DNA of 64,000 nucleotides from Spiroplasma endosymbiont of Amphimallon solstitiale (GCF_964030965.1 NZ_OZ034999.1:1302001-1366000), one strand, 5' to 3'; positions 9,374 to 20,296 are shown, counted from the stretch's first letter. Notes: generated by a model from the sequence alone, not told the origin. Numbers and translations: made by a program.

Positions 9374-10117
9374 ATGAACATTTGAAAAGCAATTTTAACT
9401 TGACCTTATTTATTACAAACTTATAGTAAATCAGGTTCAATGACAAGAAAGGTATTAAAAGATCCAAGTTTAGTTTCTGAAGCAAAACGATATATTTGAT
9501 TGAAAAAACGTGTGCGTTATATTAAATGATTATATAATATTAAATTAACCGTTCATAACATTGAAAATTGACCAAAAAGAAAAGGTTGTGTAATGGTTGC
9601 CAATCATCAATCAAATTTTGATCCATTATTAGTATTATCGGTAAATGATTATAGTTTATATGCACCTTTAGGTTTTATTGCAAAAGAAGAATTAAAAAAA
9701 AGCCATTTGGCACGAAGATTTATTTTTTTAATTGATGTTTTATTTATTGATCATAATAATCCACGCACAGCCGTTACGGCTTTTCAAGAAGCAAAGGAAT
9801 TAATTAGAATTCCGCGTACAATGATGATTTTTCCAGAAGGAACAAGAAGTCATCAACAAGAAATGCAAGAATTTAAAGCAGGTGCTTTTAATATGGCATA
9901 TCAATCTTATGTACCAATTATTCCTGTTACTATTATTAATTCTTATCAAATTTTTGATCGAAAATATAAAGGCAAAAAAGATATTCATCTTATTTTTCAT
10001 AAGCTAATTGAGCCAAGTGAATTTATTAAATTATCTACTGATGTATTATCAAAGCAAGTATTTAATATTATTAAAAAAGGAATTGATGATTTTAGCAATA
10101 ATAAAATGGGACGGTAA
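9374..10117 (+). CDS. plsC: 1-acyl-sn-glycerol-3-phosphate acyltransferase
   Basis: 247 aa; membrane-associated acyltransferase adding the second acyl chain to make phosphatidate. The catalytic HQSNFD motif (residues 78-83; H and D) and the substrate-binding FPEGTRS (153-159) are intact and spaced as in the family. UGA Trp codons occur in the N-terminal part (MNIWKAILTWPYL). Only 2 bp separate it from dfrA, so it is the third gene of the operon. No obvious terminator is seen downstream; 10118-10348 holds no gene I can support. Confidence 0.92.
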
Positions 10118-10348
10118 CAAAAACGGAGGATATAATTACTTTTTAAACATTTCTTTTAAATTATAGACAAGAAATAATTGTAATTATATGCAATTGTAAG
10201 TAAATATTACTACTAAATTAAATTAATTTCAATTAAAATACAAATATTAAAAAATCAATAAGAAAATTTAATATAAATACACAACAAAAATTCTTATTAA
10301 CTTTTAATTAATAAGTTTTTAATATTTTAATAAAAATAAAAATTTTGA

Positions 10349-11467
10349 TTATGTTTTAGAATTCACAAGATTACACTTAAAAATAACCATTTTAATATAA
10401 ATATCTATGCTATATGTTCTATTACCAAGCATTTCTTTTAAAATATATCAAATATTACTTTCAGCAAAAGTACCAATATTTCATTTTGCACCTTGATTTT
10501 CAATTCCTTGTTTATTATTTTTAAAATATTGTTTTTTTAATTTTTTATGATTTTTTAATATTTCATTCATATACTTTATTAATTCATCATATTGACCATT
10601 TTCAATAAAGTTTCTACAAGTATTATATTCTTCAAAATATTTTCCTTTGTTTCCAGCAATAATTCCTACATACAACTTTTTAACTAAATGGAATTTATCT
10701 AAAACAAATTGTGCATCTAAATAATTAGCAACATCTTTAATTCATTCTGCACTATCTCCACAAATAATAATTTTTGCTTTGTCAAAATTTTCAAAAAATC
10801 TATTTCCTTGTTCTAAAATAAATTCAGCAGTTTTTTGAACTCCAATTTTAGTTTTTGTTGGTCTTATTATTACATCTACTCTTTTATTAACTAATTTATG
10901 ATTAACATTATCTGTACAAAATAACACTAAACGCATTGAATATTTACCAGAATTTCGTTTAAATTTTCAAAACTTTCGATGTCCATCATCAATACTAATA
11001 TAAATAAATTGATTTGGTTCTAATTTTATTTTAGGAACATCTAATTTACTAACTTGATATTCTTGAAATAATCTACTAATACTTGTTGTGCTAAATTTTG
11101 TTTGTTTCATAGTATGTAAAATGTCAATATACCTTTTTCCATCTGCAAAATGTTCAATAACATTATTTTTGATATCTTGACAAGTCCTTTTGTATTTAGG
11201 TAATTGCAATTTTTCATCTAATAAACAAATAGGAACTCATTTTTTTAATTGTTCATCATAATATTTATAATCACGACATTTATAAGTAACAAGACCATTG
11301 ATAGTATTTCTAGTTCTTGTTTTAATTTTAACGGGGATATATTTTCTATCTCTTTCTTTTAAGATTCTTCAATCTGTTTTTTCTCATTGATTTTTTACAT
11401 CATCTCTAAATGATTGATACATTCTTTTTGTTGCTTCTTTTAAAGTTCATAAATAATTAAAACTCAT
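10349..11467 (-). CDS. ISLre2 / Mbov_0401-type transposase-like protein
   Basis: 372 aa with many UGA Trp codons. The protein resembles the UPF0236/ISLre2 group, annotated in mollicutes as Mbov_0401-type ICE element transposase-like. Motifs consistent with a DDE core are IYISIDDGHRKFWK (D-D), IIICGDSAEWIKDVANYLD (D), and FVLDKFHLVKK; a late glutamate lies in GTFAESNIWYILKEMLGNRT. No clear terminal repeats or target duplication could be found around it, so it may be a gene of a larger element rather than a free IS. AGGAGAAAA precedes the start. Confidence 0.72.
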
Positions 11468-11762
11468 ATTTTTTCTCCTAACTTTTTTTAAATTTTAAAT
11501 TTATTGTAAATATATTTAAAAAATTAATTTACTTTTTTATTATAAACATATATAAGTGTAATTTAAAATTAAATCAAAACTTTTTAAAAAACGACTTTCA
11601 TATTTAAAATATAATAAACAATTTCAATATAATTAATAGTATAGGTATCATAAAATAAACGCCTTTAATTTAGGTTTTATTTTGCATTTAAAAGCATACT
11701 TGTAAAAATAATCAAAAATAGTACAATTTATAAGTAAAATTAAGGGAAAAGGAGAATAAATT
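11468..11762. other. Divergent intergenic region
   Basis: 295 bp of A+T-rich DNA between the divergent transposase-like gene and the small cysteine-rich gene. It should hold both promoters but no single -35/-10 pair stands out. AAAAGGAG at 11749-11756 is the ribosome site of the rightward gene. No coding frame. Confidence 0.5.
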
Positions 11763-12044
11763 ATGATTAACAAAGAAAAAGAAAAAGAATTTTGAAAAAA
11801 ATATGAAAAGCATATCAAAGATAATAAATGTCAGTTTGTAATGTCAAAATTTTGTAATAGACCTGCTAACAGAAATTGTATAATGTGTGATTATCCTGCT
11901 TGTGCCTATTGTTTTAGATTAAAGATGAATGATAGATATTCACGTTTTTGTTTTAATTGTTTAAAAGATACTTTTGAAGAAGAAGATATTGAAAAGTTCA
12001 TGGATATGCTTTTAACAGACAACAATACAAAAAACTTACATTAA
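11763..12044 (+). CDS. Cysteine-rich small protein, probable zinc binder
   Basis: 93 aa. A central block carries eight cysteines in a treble-clef/RING-like spacing (KFCNRP, CIMCDYPACAYC, CFNC), framed by a charged N-terminal helix (INKEKEKEFWKKYEKH; UGA Trp) and an acidic C-terminal helix. AAAAGGAG ribosome site. The adjacent downstream gene and the phage-like genes at 4859-6039 suggest a viral or plasmid origin; no family is recognised. Confidence 0.65.
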
Positions 12045-12067
12045 TAGTAAAAAAAGGAGTAATTAAA

Positions 12068-12172
12068 ATGCAAGATAGTAAAGAAATATTAAAAAATATA
12101 CAAAATGAAGTTAAACAACAACAAGAAAAAATAAACTCTAAAATAAAAAAATGAATAAAAGGCAATGTTTAG
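12068..12172 (+). pseudogene. Small helical gene truncated by IS256-type insertion
   Basis: MQDSKEILKNIQNEVKQQQE and then KINSKIKKW, about 31 native codons with an AAAAAGGAG ribosome site, run straight into the left end of an IS256-type fragment at 12161 and stop 3 codons later. The original 3' end is not found next to the other side of the fragment. Confidence 0.65.
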
Positions 12173-13012
12173 TAATCTGTGTAACTTACAAAAATAACTA
12201 TGTTTAATTAATTCTAGTAAATATAATTAAATGACTAGAAAGAGTGAGTTACAGATGGCTAAAAAACAAAATATTAATAATAATGATTCAATATCAAAAG
12301 CAGTAGATTTATTATTAGAAAATACTGAAGATTTAACAACAGTTTTTAAAGAAGGGGGTTTATATAAAGAATTAACAAAACGTTTAGTTGAAAAAATGTT
12401 GAATTCTGAAATGCAAAATTATTTAGGATATGAAAAAAATCAACATAGTAATACTGAAAATGCTCGTAATGGTACAAGTTCAAAAAAATTAATAACTCAA
12501 CAAGGTAAAATTGAGATTGATGTACCAAGAGATCGCAATAGTGATTTTACTCCTTTAATAGTTGCAAAAAGACAGCGAAGATTTGATGGTTTTGATCAAC
12601 AAGTGCTTTCACTATATGCAAAAGGTATGACTCTATCTGACATTAGAATGCAGTTACAAGAGTTATATCATGGTGCTGATATTAGTGAAAGTGTTATTAG
12701 TCAAATTACTGATGATGTTATTGATGATGTCAAAGCATGACAAAATCGACCATTAGAAAGCGTTTATCCGATTGTTTATTTTGATTGTATAGTAGTTAAA
12801 GTTCGACAAGATAAACGGATTATTAATAAATCAGTTTATATAGCATTAGGAGTTGATTTAGAAGGTAAAAAAGATGTTTTAGGCTTATGAATTAGTGAAA
12901 ATGAAGGTGCTAAATTTTGATTAGCTAATTTCACAGAAATGAAAAATTGAGGCTTAAATGATATTTTGATTGCTTGTAGTGATAATTTAACAGGCATGTC
13001 AGAAGCAATACA
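12161..13012 (+). mobile_element. IS256-family 5' fragment, array copy 1
   Basis: The left end GGCAATG and the transposase frame from 12231 are intact through residue ~261 (GMSEAIQ), including D185 and D251, but the glutamate half is gone. The sequence switches at a short shared CAG to the nuclease-gene fragment, whose TAA ends the frame at 13016. The junction is an illegitimate deletion end, not an insertion. Confidence 0.87.
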
Positions 13013-13161
13013 GTAACTAATAATATAAATTATTCTTATTGTAAAAAATCACTTATGTTTTTAAAAGAAAAATTTAAAGATAAAAATAATTATGAATTTA
13101 TTATAGAAAAACCTATTAATGATAATGTAATTGCTGGAACACCAGATTTAGTTTATTTAAA
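13011..13161 (+). pseudogene. Fragment of the PD-(D/E)XK nuclease gene (array copy 1)
   Basis: 151 bp matching the middle of the nuclease gene at 5073-5732 in inverted orientation, from the PVTNN codons through AGTPDLVYLN, then interrupted by an IS30. No function is possible. It shows that a second copy of the phage-type gene run once lay here. Recurs at 17333-17483 and 20295-20445. Confidence 0.88.
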
Positions 13162-14393
13162 CCTGAATTGTAAATATAAATGGGACAGTTTTTTAAAATA
13201 ATTGTATTAAATCTATTGGTCTTTTATAAGATAGTGATTTTCTGGGTGTAGAATTAATTTGAAATGCTATAGTATTTAAATCTTTTTGTTTATATGAAGA
13301 TAGATCTGTAGATTTTGGTAAATATCTTCTTAAAATACCATTATTATTTTCATTTAAACCTCTTTGACAAGGTTTACTAGGATCTGCAAAATAAATCTTA
13401 ACATTACAATTTTTTTCGATTAATTTTCATTTACTAAATTCTTTACCACGATCAAAAGTAATAGTTTTAACTGTTCCTTTTTGTAACTTTGAAATAAATT
13501 TTATTATACTTTTTGTAATATTTTCTGATTTATTATTTTTAGTTGCTAAAGGAATTGTGGTTTTTGATCATATATCAGCTAAAGTAATAATAGAACTTTT
13601 ATGATCTTTACCAATGATAGTATCACCCTCTAAATGACCAAATTCTTCTATATTTTTAATATTAGGAATGATTAAATTTCTTTCATGAATAGACTTACAA
13701 TTATTAATTCTGCCCCTAGTTTCTTTTTGTTTGTGAGGTTTATTTTTTCCTTTTCTCAATAAGTTATTTTCATCAAAACCCATTCGATTTGTTTTAAACA
13801 TGTTATATAAAGTTTTTGTTGAAATACTTTTTATTTTATTTTCCTTTAAAAAATTAGCAATTATATCAAGAGCATAATTTTTCTTTAATTTTGTAGAAAA
13901 GTAATGATACATGATAAAGTGTTATTTTTAGAGAATTTTTACACTAAATAATGTTACTTTTAACAAATTTTTAATTAAAAATAATATTTTAAGTGTAAAT
14001 TGATGAATAATTTTTGGTCATCCATACTTTTCTACATAATTAAAATAATTTTTAGTAATTAACAAATGATTAATAGTATTAATTTCTATTAAAGTTAAAA
14101 TTATTAATTTTCTACCTGCATTTTGTTTATTTTTTTGAATTTTATTCAATATTTCTAATGGTAATAAGTTTTGATTTAATAATCTACAAACTCTATGTAC
14201 AGTTGATTTACTATAATCAATGGCTTTTGCTATTTTACGAATCGAAAATCCATAACTTTTATATTCTTTTATTGCTATTATTGATTCAATAGTCAGATAC
14301 TTATACATTGTGCTAATTCCTTTCTTTTCTTAATTATAGAATTAACACAATTTAATTTTTATATAAGTGTCCTTTTTAATTTTACAATTCAGG
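13162..14393 (-). mobile_element. IS30 copy 3, interrupted by a MITE (array copy 1)
   Basis: IS30 ends are intact, but the transposase gene is split between residues ~91 and 92 by a MITE at 13883-14045 with 8-bp duplication TAATTTTT. The transposase is therefore inactive: the two halves read as 96- and 114-aa frames whose ends are MITE-encoded. Flanks AAA and ATG do not match, so the element borders a later rearrangement. Confidence 0.92.
13883..14045 (-). mobile_element. MITE (163 bp) inside IS30, array copy 1
   Basis: Full-length element with CTTTAATTTTGTAGAAAAGT at one end and the near-identical inverse at the other. Target duplication TAATTTTT (13875-13882, 14046-14053). Duplicated with the array at 18205-18367 and 21167-21329. 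Confidence 0.94.
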
Positions 14394-14845
14394 ATGATAA
14401 AAAAATAGTAACTATAGAAGCATCAGAAATAAATTTTGATATTAATACTAAAAAACAATTGCAAAAAATCAGATATTTTTTAGATAAACATGATTGAAGT
14501 ATTTATTTTTTTGAATTACAAAAATTGATGCATGAACAAATAATTAAATTATTAGATTGAAAAAATAAATCACTTAATTATAATTCTTACATTGAAATTT
14601 TAAATCAAAAATTAAGTTTTTATATTAATGATTTAAATATTGTAAAAAATTATAATGAAACCATTAAACAAATAAATTTATACCGTAATCTTTTATCAAA
14701 AGCTACGTCAATAATTCCTAGTAATACAATTGAATGAAATTTTATCAATGATTTAACTAAAAAATTAATAGCATGAAAATTATATTTTTCTTTAACAGAA
14801 TTAATTAATTGTTTTAATTTGCTTTTAGATAAAAAAAATATATAA
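14394..14845 (+). pseudogene. 5'-truncated gene, 150-codon C-terminal part
   Basis: Open frame directly from the IS30 end to a TAA at 14843-14845 with no start codon in the expected place. It reads DKKIVTIEASEINFDI and then a long helical, lysine/leucine-rich region with UGA Trp codons (HDWSIYFFELQKLMHEQI). Looks like the C-terminal part of a larger, probably viral or plasmid, protein cut by the IS. Repeated at 21678-22129; deleted from copy 2. Confidence 0.6.
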
Positions 14846-14874
14846 TGTAAATATAAAATGTGTATATAGTTTTT

Positions 14875-14910
14875 AACCCATTGCTTTGTTTTATTAAAAG
14901 TAAATGGGTT
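14875..14910 (+). promoter_or_regulatory. Leader hairpin ahead of the coiled-coil gene
   Basis: Stem AACCCATT / AAATGGGTT followed by TTATGCTTTT, placed between a TATAAT box (about 14840-14845) and the AAAAAGGAG ribosome site of the gene at 14938. A very similar hairpin occurs at 63265-63298 ahead of the plectrovirus gene at 63322. It may be a terminator-like attenuator or a packaging/replication signal. Confidence 0.55.
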
Positions 14911-14937
14911 TTATGCTTTTAAAAAGGAGTGAAAAAC

Positions 14938-15831
14938 ATGCCAAATACAAAGGAAAATCAAATTTGATTAGTTCAAGATAAAGTTGATTTTAAAACTTTA
15001 AAAGATAAAGTTATTTTTATAGAACAAAATTATTTATTAGATATTGATAATTCTATAAAATCAAAACTTAATAGCAATGGTGATAATGATAAACATATTG
15101 AATTTAATTCTGTTTTTGAAACTATTAATAATATAAAATTACAATTAAATTTATTACGAACTAATTTAAAACCTTTAAAAAAAAGAATTGTTAAAAATTT
15201 AGAAAGTAAAAAAATAAATTTTTTTAAAAATTTTGTGATTAGATTTTTTACTTTTGGAAAAATTAATAGAAACAGAGACATTAAAAATGAGATATCAAAC
15301 TTTAATTTTAATTACCAATATATAAAAAATAAATGTGAAAATGTAGTTGAAAAATTAAATGATAAAGCAAATGAACTTTTATGTGAGATAGAAAAAAGAC
15401 ATTATGATATAAAAATAGAAAGAGACCAATTAAAACAATCAAATCGCAAACTTGAAACACTAATTGAAAGTGGGAAAGAAAAAATAAAACAATTAGAAAG
15501 TAACATGCAAGAAAATCGAAACAAAATTAGTAAATTAGAGCAAGAAAATCAAGAACATATGAATTTTATAGATAGTAAAAATATTAAATTTGATAGTCAA
15601 TGTGTGACTTTAGAAAATATTATTAGAAGTCAAAAAGAAGAAATTGAATTTCATATGAAACAAAATCAAGAATTAAAACAAGAAATTAAATTAAGAGATT
15701 CTGGAATTGAAAGTGCTTCTGAGGTATTTGATTCAGATATAGATAGTTTTAATAAAGATAAAATAAATGTAGAACAAAACAAGCATATGACAAAAAAAAG
15801 AATTAAGGCACGAATTGTACAAATAAATTAA
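14938..15831 (+). CDS. Long coiled-coil protein, array copy 1
   Basis: 297 aa. Residues 1-95 begin PNTKENQIWLVQDKVDF (UGA Trp). A short basic/aromatic segment near residues 88-110 (NFFKNFVIRFFTFGKIN) could touch membrane. Residues ~125-250 are heptad-rich coiled coil (KQLESNMQENRNKISKLEQ, ELKQEIKLRD), ending in a basic tail (HMTKKRIKARIVQIN). No known family. AAAAAGGAG precedes ATG 14938 and a terminator follows. Its hairpin leader resembles one in the plectrovirus at 63 kb, which suggests a viral origin. Identical copy at 22222-23115. Confidence 0.72.
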
Positions 15832-15840
15832 TTCTTTGTA

Positions 15841-15872
15841 GATAACTCTTTTTGAAAAGAGTTATCTTTTTT
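15841..15872 (+). terminator. Terminator after the coiled-coil gene
   Basis: Stem GATAACTCTTTT / AAAAGAGTTATC with a TTTTTT run immediately after. Also present at 18803-18834 and 23125-23156. Confidence 0.85.
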
Positions 15873-15981
15873 TCTTTTATCTTTTGTTTTTTTTGAAAAA
15901 AATTTTATACTATTTGTGGATATTTTACAATGTAGAAAAAAATAATCTAAATTTTTTCTATTAAAAGGAGCATATTTTGTT

Positions 15982-16161
15982 ATGGATAAAGAAGCAAAAG
16001 AAAAAGAAAAAAAATTATTACATGAAGCAAAACAACAAATTAGAAAACTTGATTTATTACTTGCTGAAAGCGAAAGACAAGCTGAGAGATTAAAAAACTT
16101 ACAAGATTCAAAATCATCAGTAAGTAAATCTACTAAACTTTCTAAATCACCCAAAATGTAA
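15982..16161 (+). CDS. 59-aa charged helical protein, array copy 1
   Basis: Begins MDKEAKEKEKKLLHEAKQQI, a single amphipathic helix, then a Ser/Lys-rich tail (SSVSKSTKLSKSPKM). AAAAGGAG lies 13 nt upstream. Predicted soluble. Unknown function; repeated at 18944-19123 and 23266-23445 without visible change. The antisense frame is a shadow of this lysine-rich coding. Confidence 0.6.
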   Translation: MDKEAKEKEKKLLHEAKQQIRKLDLLLAESERQAERLKNLQDSKSSVSKSTKLSKSPKM

Positions 16162-16216
16162 TTATTATTTGTTTTTAAATTAGAAAAGTATATAATAAAA
16201 TCAAACTTAAAAATAA

Positions 16217-16286
16217 AAATGCAACAGACCTATTTACAAGATACCCTATTGCTGACAGGTTCCCTACTGAAGTCCAACCTGCATTT
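16217..16286. other. GC-rich structured element, array copy 1
   Basis: A 70-bp block far richer in G+C than its surroundings, bounded by AAATGCA / TGCATTT. It contains two hairpins on the minus strand, CAGGTT/AACCTG and GCAATAG/CTGTTGC with G-rich loops. Also at 19179-19248 and 23501-23570. Could be a replication, packaging or recombination site of an integrated virus or plasmid, or a small RNA. Confidence 0.45.
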
Positions 16287-16312
16287 AAATTATATATTTT
16301 TTCATAATTTTT

Positions 16313-17334
16313 GGCAATGTTTAGTAATCTGTGTAACTTACAAAAATAACTATGTTTAATTAATTCTAGTAAATATAATTAAATGACTAGAAAGAGTGAG
16401 TTACAGATGGCTAAAAAACAAAATATTAATAATAATGATCCAATATCAAAGCAGTAGATTTATTATTAGAAAATACTTTTAATTATGTAGAAAAGTATGG
16501 ATGACCAAAAATTATTCATCAATTTACACTTAAAATATTATTTTTAATTAAAAATTTGTTAAAAGTAACATTATTTAGTTTAAAAATTCTCTAAAAATAA
16601 CACTTTATCATGTATCACTACTTTTCTAAAAAATTAAAGGAAAATACTGAAGATTTAACAACAGTTTTTAAAGAAGGGGGTTTATATAAAGAATTAACAA
16701 AACGTTTAGTTGAAAAAATGTTGAATTCTGAAATGCAAAATTATTTAGGATATGAAAAAAATCAACATAGTAATACTGAAAATGCTCGTAATGGTACAAG
16801 TTCAAAAAAATTAATAACTCAACAAGGTAAAATTGAGATTGATGTACCAAGAGATCGCAATAGTGATTTTACTCCTTTAATAGTTGCAAAAAGACAGCGA
16901 AGATTTGATGGTTTTGATCAACAAGTGCTTTCACTATATGCAAAAGGTATGACTCTATCTGACATTAGAATGCAGTTACAAGAGTTATATCATGGTGCTG
17001 ATATTAGTGAAAGTGTTATTAGTCAAATTACTGATGATGTTATTGATGATGTCAAAGCATGACAAAATCGACCATTAGAAAGCGTTTATCCGATTGTTTA
17101 TTTTGATTGTATAGTAGTTAAAGTTCGACAAGATAAACGGATTATTAATAAATCAGTTTATATAGCATTAGGAGTTGATTTAGAAGGTAAAAAAGATGTT
17201 TTAGGCTTATGAATTAGTGAAAATGAAGGTGCTAAATTTTGATTAGCTAATTTCACAGAAATGAAAAATTGAGGCTTAAATGATATTTTGATTGCTTGTA
17301 GTGATAATTTAACAGGCATGTCAGAAGCAATACA
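16313..17334 (+). mobile_element. IS256 5' fragment with MITE, array copy 2
   Basis: As copy 1, but the transposase frame is broken twice: a 1-nt deletion in an A run (ATATCAAAGCAG in place of ATATCAAAAGCAG) gives an early stop at ~16455, and a MITE is inserted 22 bp later. The frame downstream of the MITE (to 17338) can start only from MITE sequence. Confidence 0.9.
16477..16639 (+). mobile_element. MITE in IS256 fragment, array copy 2
   Basis: 163 bp with target duplication GAAAATAC (16469-16476, 16640-16647). Carries a few private changes (ACTACTTTTCTAAAAAATTA at the right end) shared by the copies at 19439-19601 and 23761-23923, confirming that these three arose by duplication of one insertion. 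Confidence 0.93.
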
Positions 17335-17483
17335 GTAACTAATAATATAAATTATTCTTATTGTAAAAAATCACTTATGTTTTTAAAAGAAAAATTTAAA
17401 GATAAAAATAATTATGAATTTATTATAGAAAAACCTATTAATGATAATGTAATTGCTGGAACACCAGATTTAGTTTATTTAAA
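17333..17483 (+). pseudogene. Nuclease-gene fragment (array copy 2)
   Basis: Same 151-bp internal piece of the PD-(D/E)XK gene as at 13011-13161, with the same ends. Non-functional. Confidence 0.88.
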
Positions 17484-18715
17484 CCTGAATTGTAAATATA
17501 AATGGGACAGTTTTTTAAAATAATTGTATTAAATCTATTGGTCTTTTATAAGATAGTGATTTTCTGGGTGTAGAATTAATTTGAAATGCTATAGTATTTA
17601 AATCTTTTTGTTTATATGAAGATAGATCTGTAGATTTTGGTAAATATCTTCTTAAAATACCATTATTATTTTCATTTAAACCTCTTTGACAAGGTTTACT
17701 AGGATCTGCAAAATAAATCTTAACATTATAATTTTTTTCGATTAATTTTCATTTACTAAATTCTTTACCACGATCAAAAGTAATAGTTTTAACTGTTCCT
17801 TTTTGTAACTTTGAAATAAATTTTATTATACTTTTTGTAATATTTTCTGATTTATTATTTTTAGTTGCTAAAGGAATTGTGGTTTTTGATCATATATCAG
17901 CTAAAGTAATAATAGAACTTTTATGATCTTTACCAATGATAGTATCACCCTCTAAATGACCAAATTCTTCTATATTTTTAATATTAGGAATGATTAAATT
18001 TCTTTCATGAATAGACTTACAATTATTAATTCTGCCCCTAGTTTCTTTTTGTTTGTGAGGTTTATTTTTTCCTTTTCTCAATAAGTTATTTTCATCAAAA
18101 CCCATTCGATTTGTTTTAAACATGTTATATAAAGTTTTTGTTGAAATACTTTTTATTTTATTTTCCTTTAAAAAATTAGCAATTATATCAAGAGCATAAT
18201 TTTTCTTTAATTTTGTAGAAAAGTAATGATACATGATAAAGTGTTATTTTTAGAGAATTTTTACACTAAATAATGTTACTTTTAACAAATTTTTAATTAA
18301 AAATAATATTTTAAGTGTAAATTGATGAATAATTTTTGGTCATCCATACTTTTCTACATAATTAAAATAATTTTTAGTAATTAACAAATGATTAATAGTA
18401 TTAATTTCTATTAAAGTTAAAATTATTAATTTTCTACCTGCATTTTGTTTATTTTTTTGAATTTTATTCAATATTTCTAATGGTAATAAGTTTTGATTTA
18501 ATAATCTACAAACTCTATGTACAGTTGATTTACTATAATCAATGGCTTTTGCTATTTTACGAATCGAAAATCCATAACTTTTATATTCTTTTATTGCTAT
18601 TATTGATTCAATAGTCAGATACTTATACATTGTGCTAATTCCTTTCTTTTCTTAATTATAGAATTAACACAATTTAATTTTTATATAAGTGTCCTTTTTA
18701 ATTTTACAATTCAGG
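17484..18715 (-). mobile_element. IS30 copy 4 with MITE (array copy 2)
   Basis: Duplicate of the element at 13162-14393, with the MITE at 18205-18367. Transposase split and inactive. Right end abuts the deletion that removed most of the coiled-coil gene. Confidence 0.92.
18205..18367 (-). mobile_element. MITE inside IS30, array copy 2
   Basis: Duplicate of 13883-14045 with the same TAATTTTT flanks. Confidence 0.93.
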
Positions 18716-18793
18716 AAAGATAAAATAAATGTAGAACAAAACAAGCATATGACAAAAAAAAGAATTAAGGCACGAATTGTACAAATAAATTAA
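18716..18793 (+). pseudogene. 3' remnant of the coiled-coil gene (array copy 2)
   Basis: Only the last ~25 codons (KDKINVEQNKHMTKKRIKAR...) remain after the IS30-adjacent deletion. The terminator after it is intact. Confidence 0.85.
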
Positions 18794-18943
18794 TTCTTTG
18801 TAGATAACTCTTTTTGAAAAGAGTTATCTTTTTTTCTTTTATCTTTTGTTTTTTTTGAAAAAAATTTTATACTATTTGTGGATATTTTACAATGTAGAAA
18901 AAAATAATCTAAATTTTTTCTATTAAAAGGAGCATATTTTGTT

Positions 18944-19123
18944 ATGGATAAAGAAGCAAAAGAAAAAGAAAAAAAATTATTACATGAAGCAAAACAACAA
19001 ATTAGAAAACTTGATTTATTACTTGCTGAAAGCGAAAGACAAGCTGAGAGATTAAAAAACTTACAAGATTCAAAATCATCAGTAAGTAAATCTACTAAAC
19101 TTTCTAAATCACCCAAAATGTAA
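18944..19123 (+). CDS. 59-aa charged helical protein, array copy 2
   Basis: Identical to the gene at 15982-16161, with its own ribosome site. It survives the deletion that removed its neighbour. The GC-rich structured element follows at 19179-19248. Confidence 0.6.
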   Translation: MDKEAKEKEKKLLHEAKQQIRKLDLLLAESERQAERLKNLQDSKSSVSKSTKLSKSPKM

Positions 19124-19274
19124 TTATTATTTGTTTTTAAATTAGAAAAGTATATAATAAAATCAAACTTAAAAATAAAAATGCAACAGACCTATTTACA
19201 AGATACCCTATTGCTGACAGGTTCCCTACTGAAGTCCAACCTGCATTTAAATTATATATTTTTTCATAATTTTT

Positions 19275-20296
19275 GGCAATGTTTAGTAATCTGTGTAACT
19301 TACAAAAATAACTATGTTTAATTAATTCTAGTAAATATAATTAAATGACTAGAAAGAGTGAGTTACAGATGGCTAAAAAACAAAATATTAATAATAATGA
19401 TCCAATATCAAAGCAGTAGATTTATTATTAGAAAATACTTTTAATTATGTAGAAAAGTATGGATGACCAAAAATTATTCATCAATTTACACTTAAAATAT
19501 TATTTTTAATTAAAAATTTGTTAAAAGTAACATTATTTAGTTTAAAAATTCTCTAAAAATAACACTTTATCATGTATCACTACTTTTCTAAAAAATTAAA
19601 GGAAAATACTGAAGATTTAACAACAGTTTTTAAAGAAGGGGGTTTATATAAAGAATTAACAAAACGTTTAGTTGAAAAAATGTTGAATTCTGAAATGCAA
19701 AATTATTTAGGATATGAAAAAAATCAACATAGTAATACTGAAAATGCTCGTAATGGTACAAGTTCAAAAAAATTAATAACTCAACAAGGTAAAATTGAGA
19801 TTGATGTACCAAGAGATCGCAATAGTGATTTTACTCCTTTAATAGTTGCAAAAAGACAGCGAAGATTTGATGGTTTTGATCAACAAGTGCTTTCACTATA
19901 TGCAAAAGGTATGACTCTATCTGACATTAGAATGCAGTTACAAGAGTTATATCATGGTGCTGATATTAGTGAAAGTGTTATTAGTCAAATTACTGATGAT
20001 GTTATTGATGATGTCAAAGCATGACAAAATCGACCATTAGAAAGCGTTTATCCGATTGTTTATTTTGATTGTATAGTAGTTAAAGTTCGACAAGATAAAC
20101 GGATTATTAATAAATCAGTTTATATAGCATTAGGAGTTGATTTAGAAGGTAAAAAAGATGTTTTAGGCTTATGAATTAGTGAAAATGAAGGTGCTAAATT
20201 TTGATTAGCTAATTTCACAGAAATGAAAAATTGAGGCTTAAATGATATTTTGATTGCTTGTAGTGATAATTTAACAGGCATGTCAGAAGCAATACA
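19275..20296 (+). mobile_element. IS256 5' fragment with MITE, array copy 3
   Basis: Same A-run deletion and same MITE (19439-19601, target duplication GAAAATAC) as array copy 2; joined at 20295 to the nuclease fragment. Confidence 0.9.
19439..19601 (+). mobile_element. MITE in IS256 fragment, array copy 3
   Basis: Duplicate of 16477-16639 with the same private changes and flanks. Confidence 0.93.

Larger units (their letters stand above)
12161..16312. repeat. Tandem array, copy 1
   Basis: First unit (4152 bp): IS256-type 5' fragment (12161-13012), nuclease-gene fragment (13011-13161), MITE-containing IS30 (13162-14393), then a gene block with a 5'-truncated frame, a coiled-coil gene, a 59-aa gene and a GC-rich structured element. 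It differs from later copies chiefly by lacking the MITE and the 1-nt deletion in the IS256 part; these account exactly for the length difference of 170 bp from copy 3. Confidence 0.9.
16313..19274. repeat. Tandem array, copy 2 (internally deleted)
   Basis: 2962 bp. Same order as copy 3 but 1360 bp are missing from immediately after the IS30 end (equivalent to 14394-15753 of copy 1), which removes the truncated frame and nearly all of the coiled-coil gene. An IS30-adjacent deletion is the simplest cause. One base change in the IS30 part (about 17728) separates this copy from the others. Confidence 0.9.

Noticed and set aside
10369-11558. ATTACACTTA inverted pair as ends of an ISLre2 element
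   Set aside because: The left copy lies 20 bp beyond the transposase stop and only 10 bp match; no target duplication, so likely chance in A+T-rich DNA.
12346-12528. 60-aa antisense frame repeated in every IS256 copy
   Set aside because: Exact antisense shadow of the conserved transposase N-terminus; no ribosome site and explained by composition.
15828-16154. 108-aa minus-strand frame opposite the 59-aa helical gene
   Set aside because: Serine/phenylalanine-rich shadow of lysine/glutamate-rich coding and of the terminator; the plus-strand gene has the ribosome site.
16203-16300. Possible peptide ATDLFTRYPIADRFPTEVQP in the GC-rich block
   Set aside because: No start codon or ribosome site, codons are unlike the genome's A/T-ending usage, and the inverted repeats explain the sequence better.
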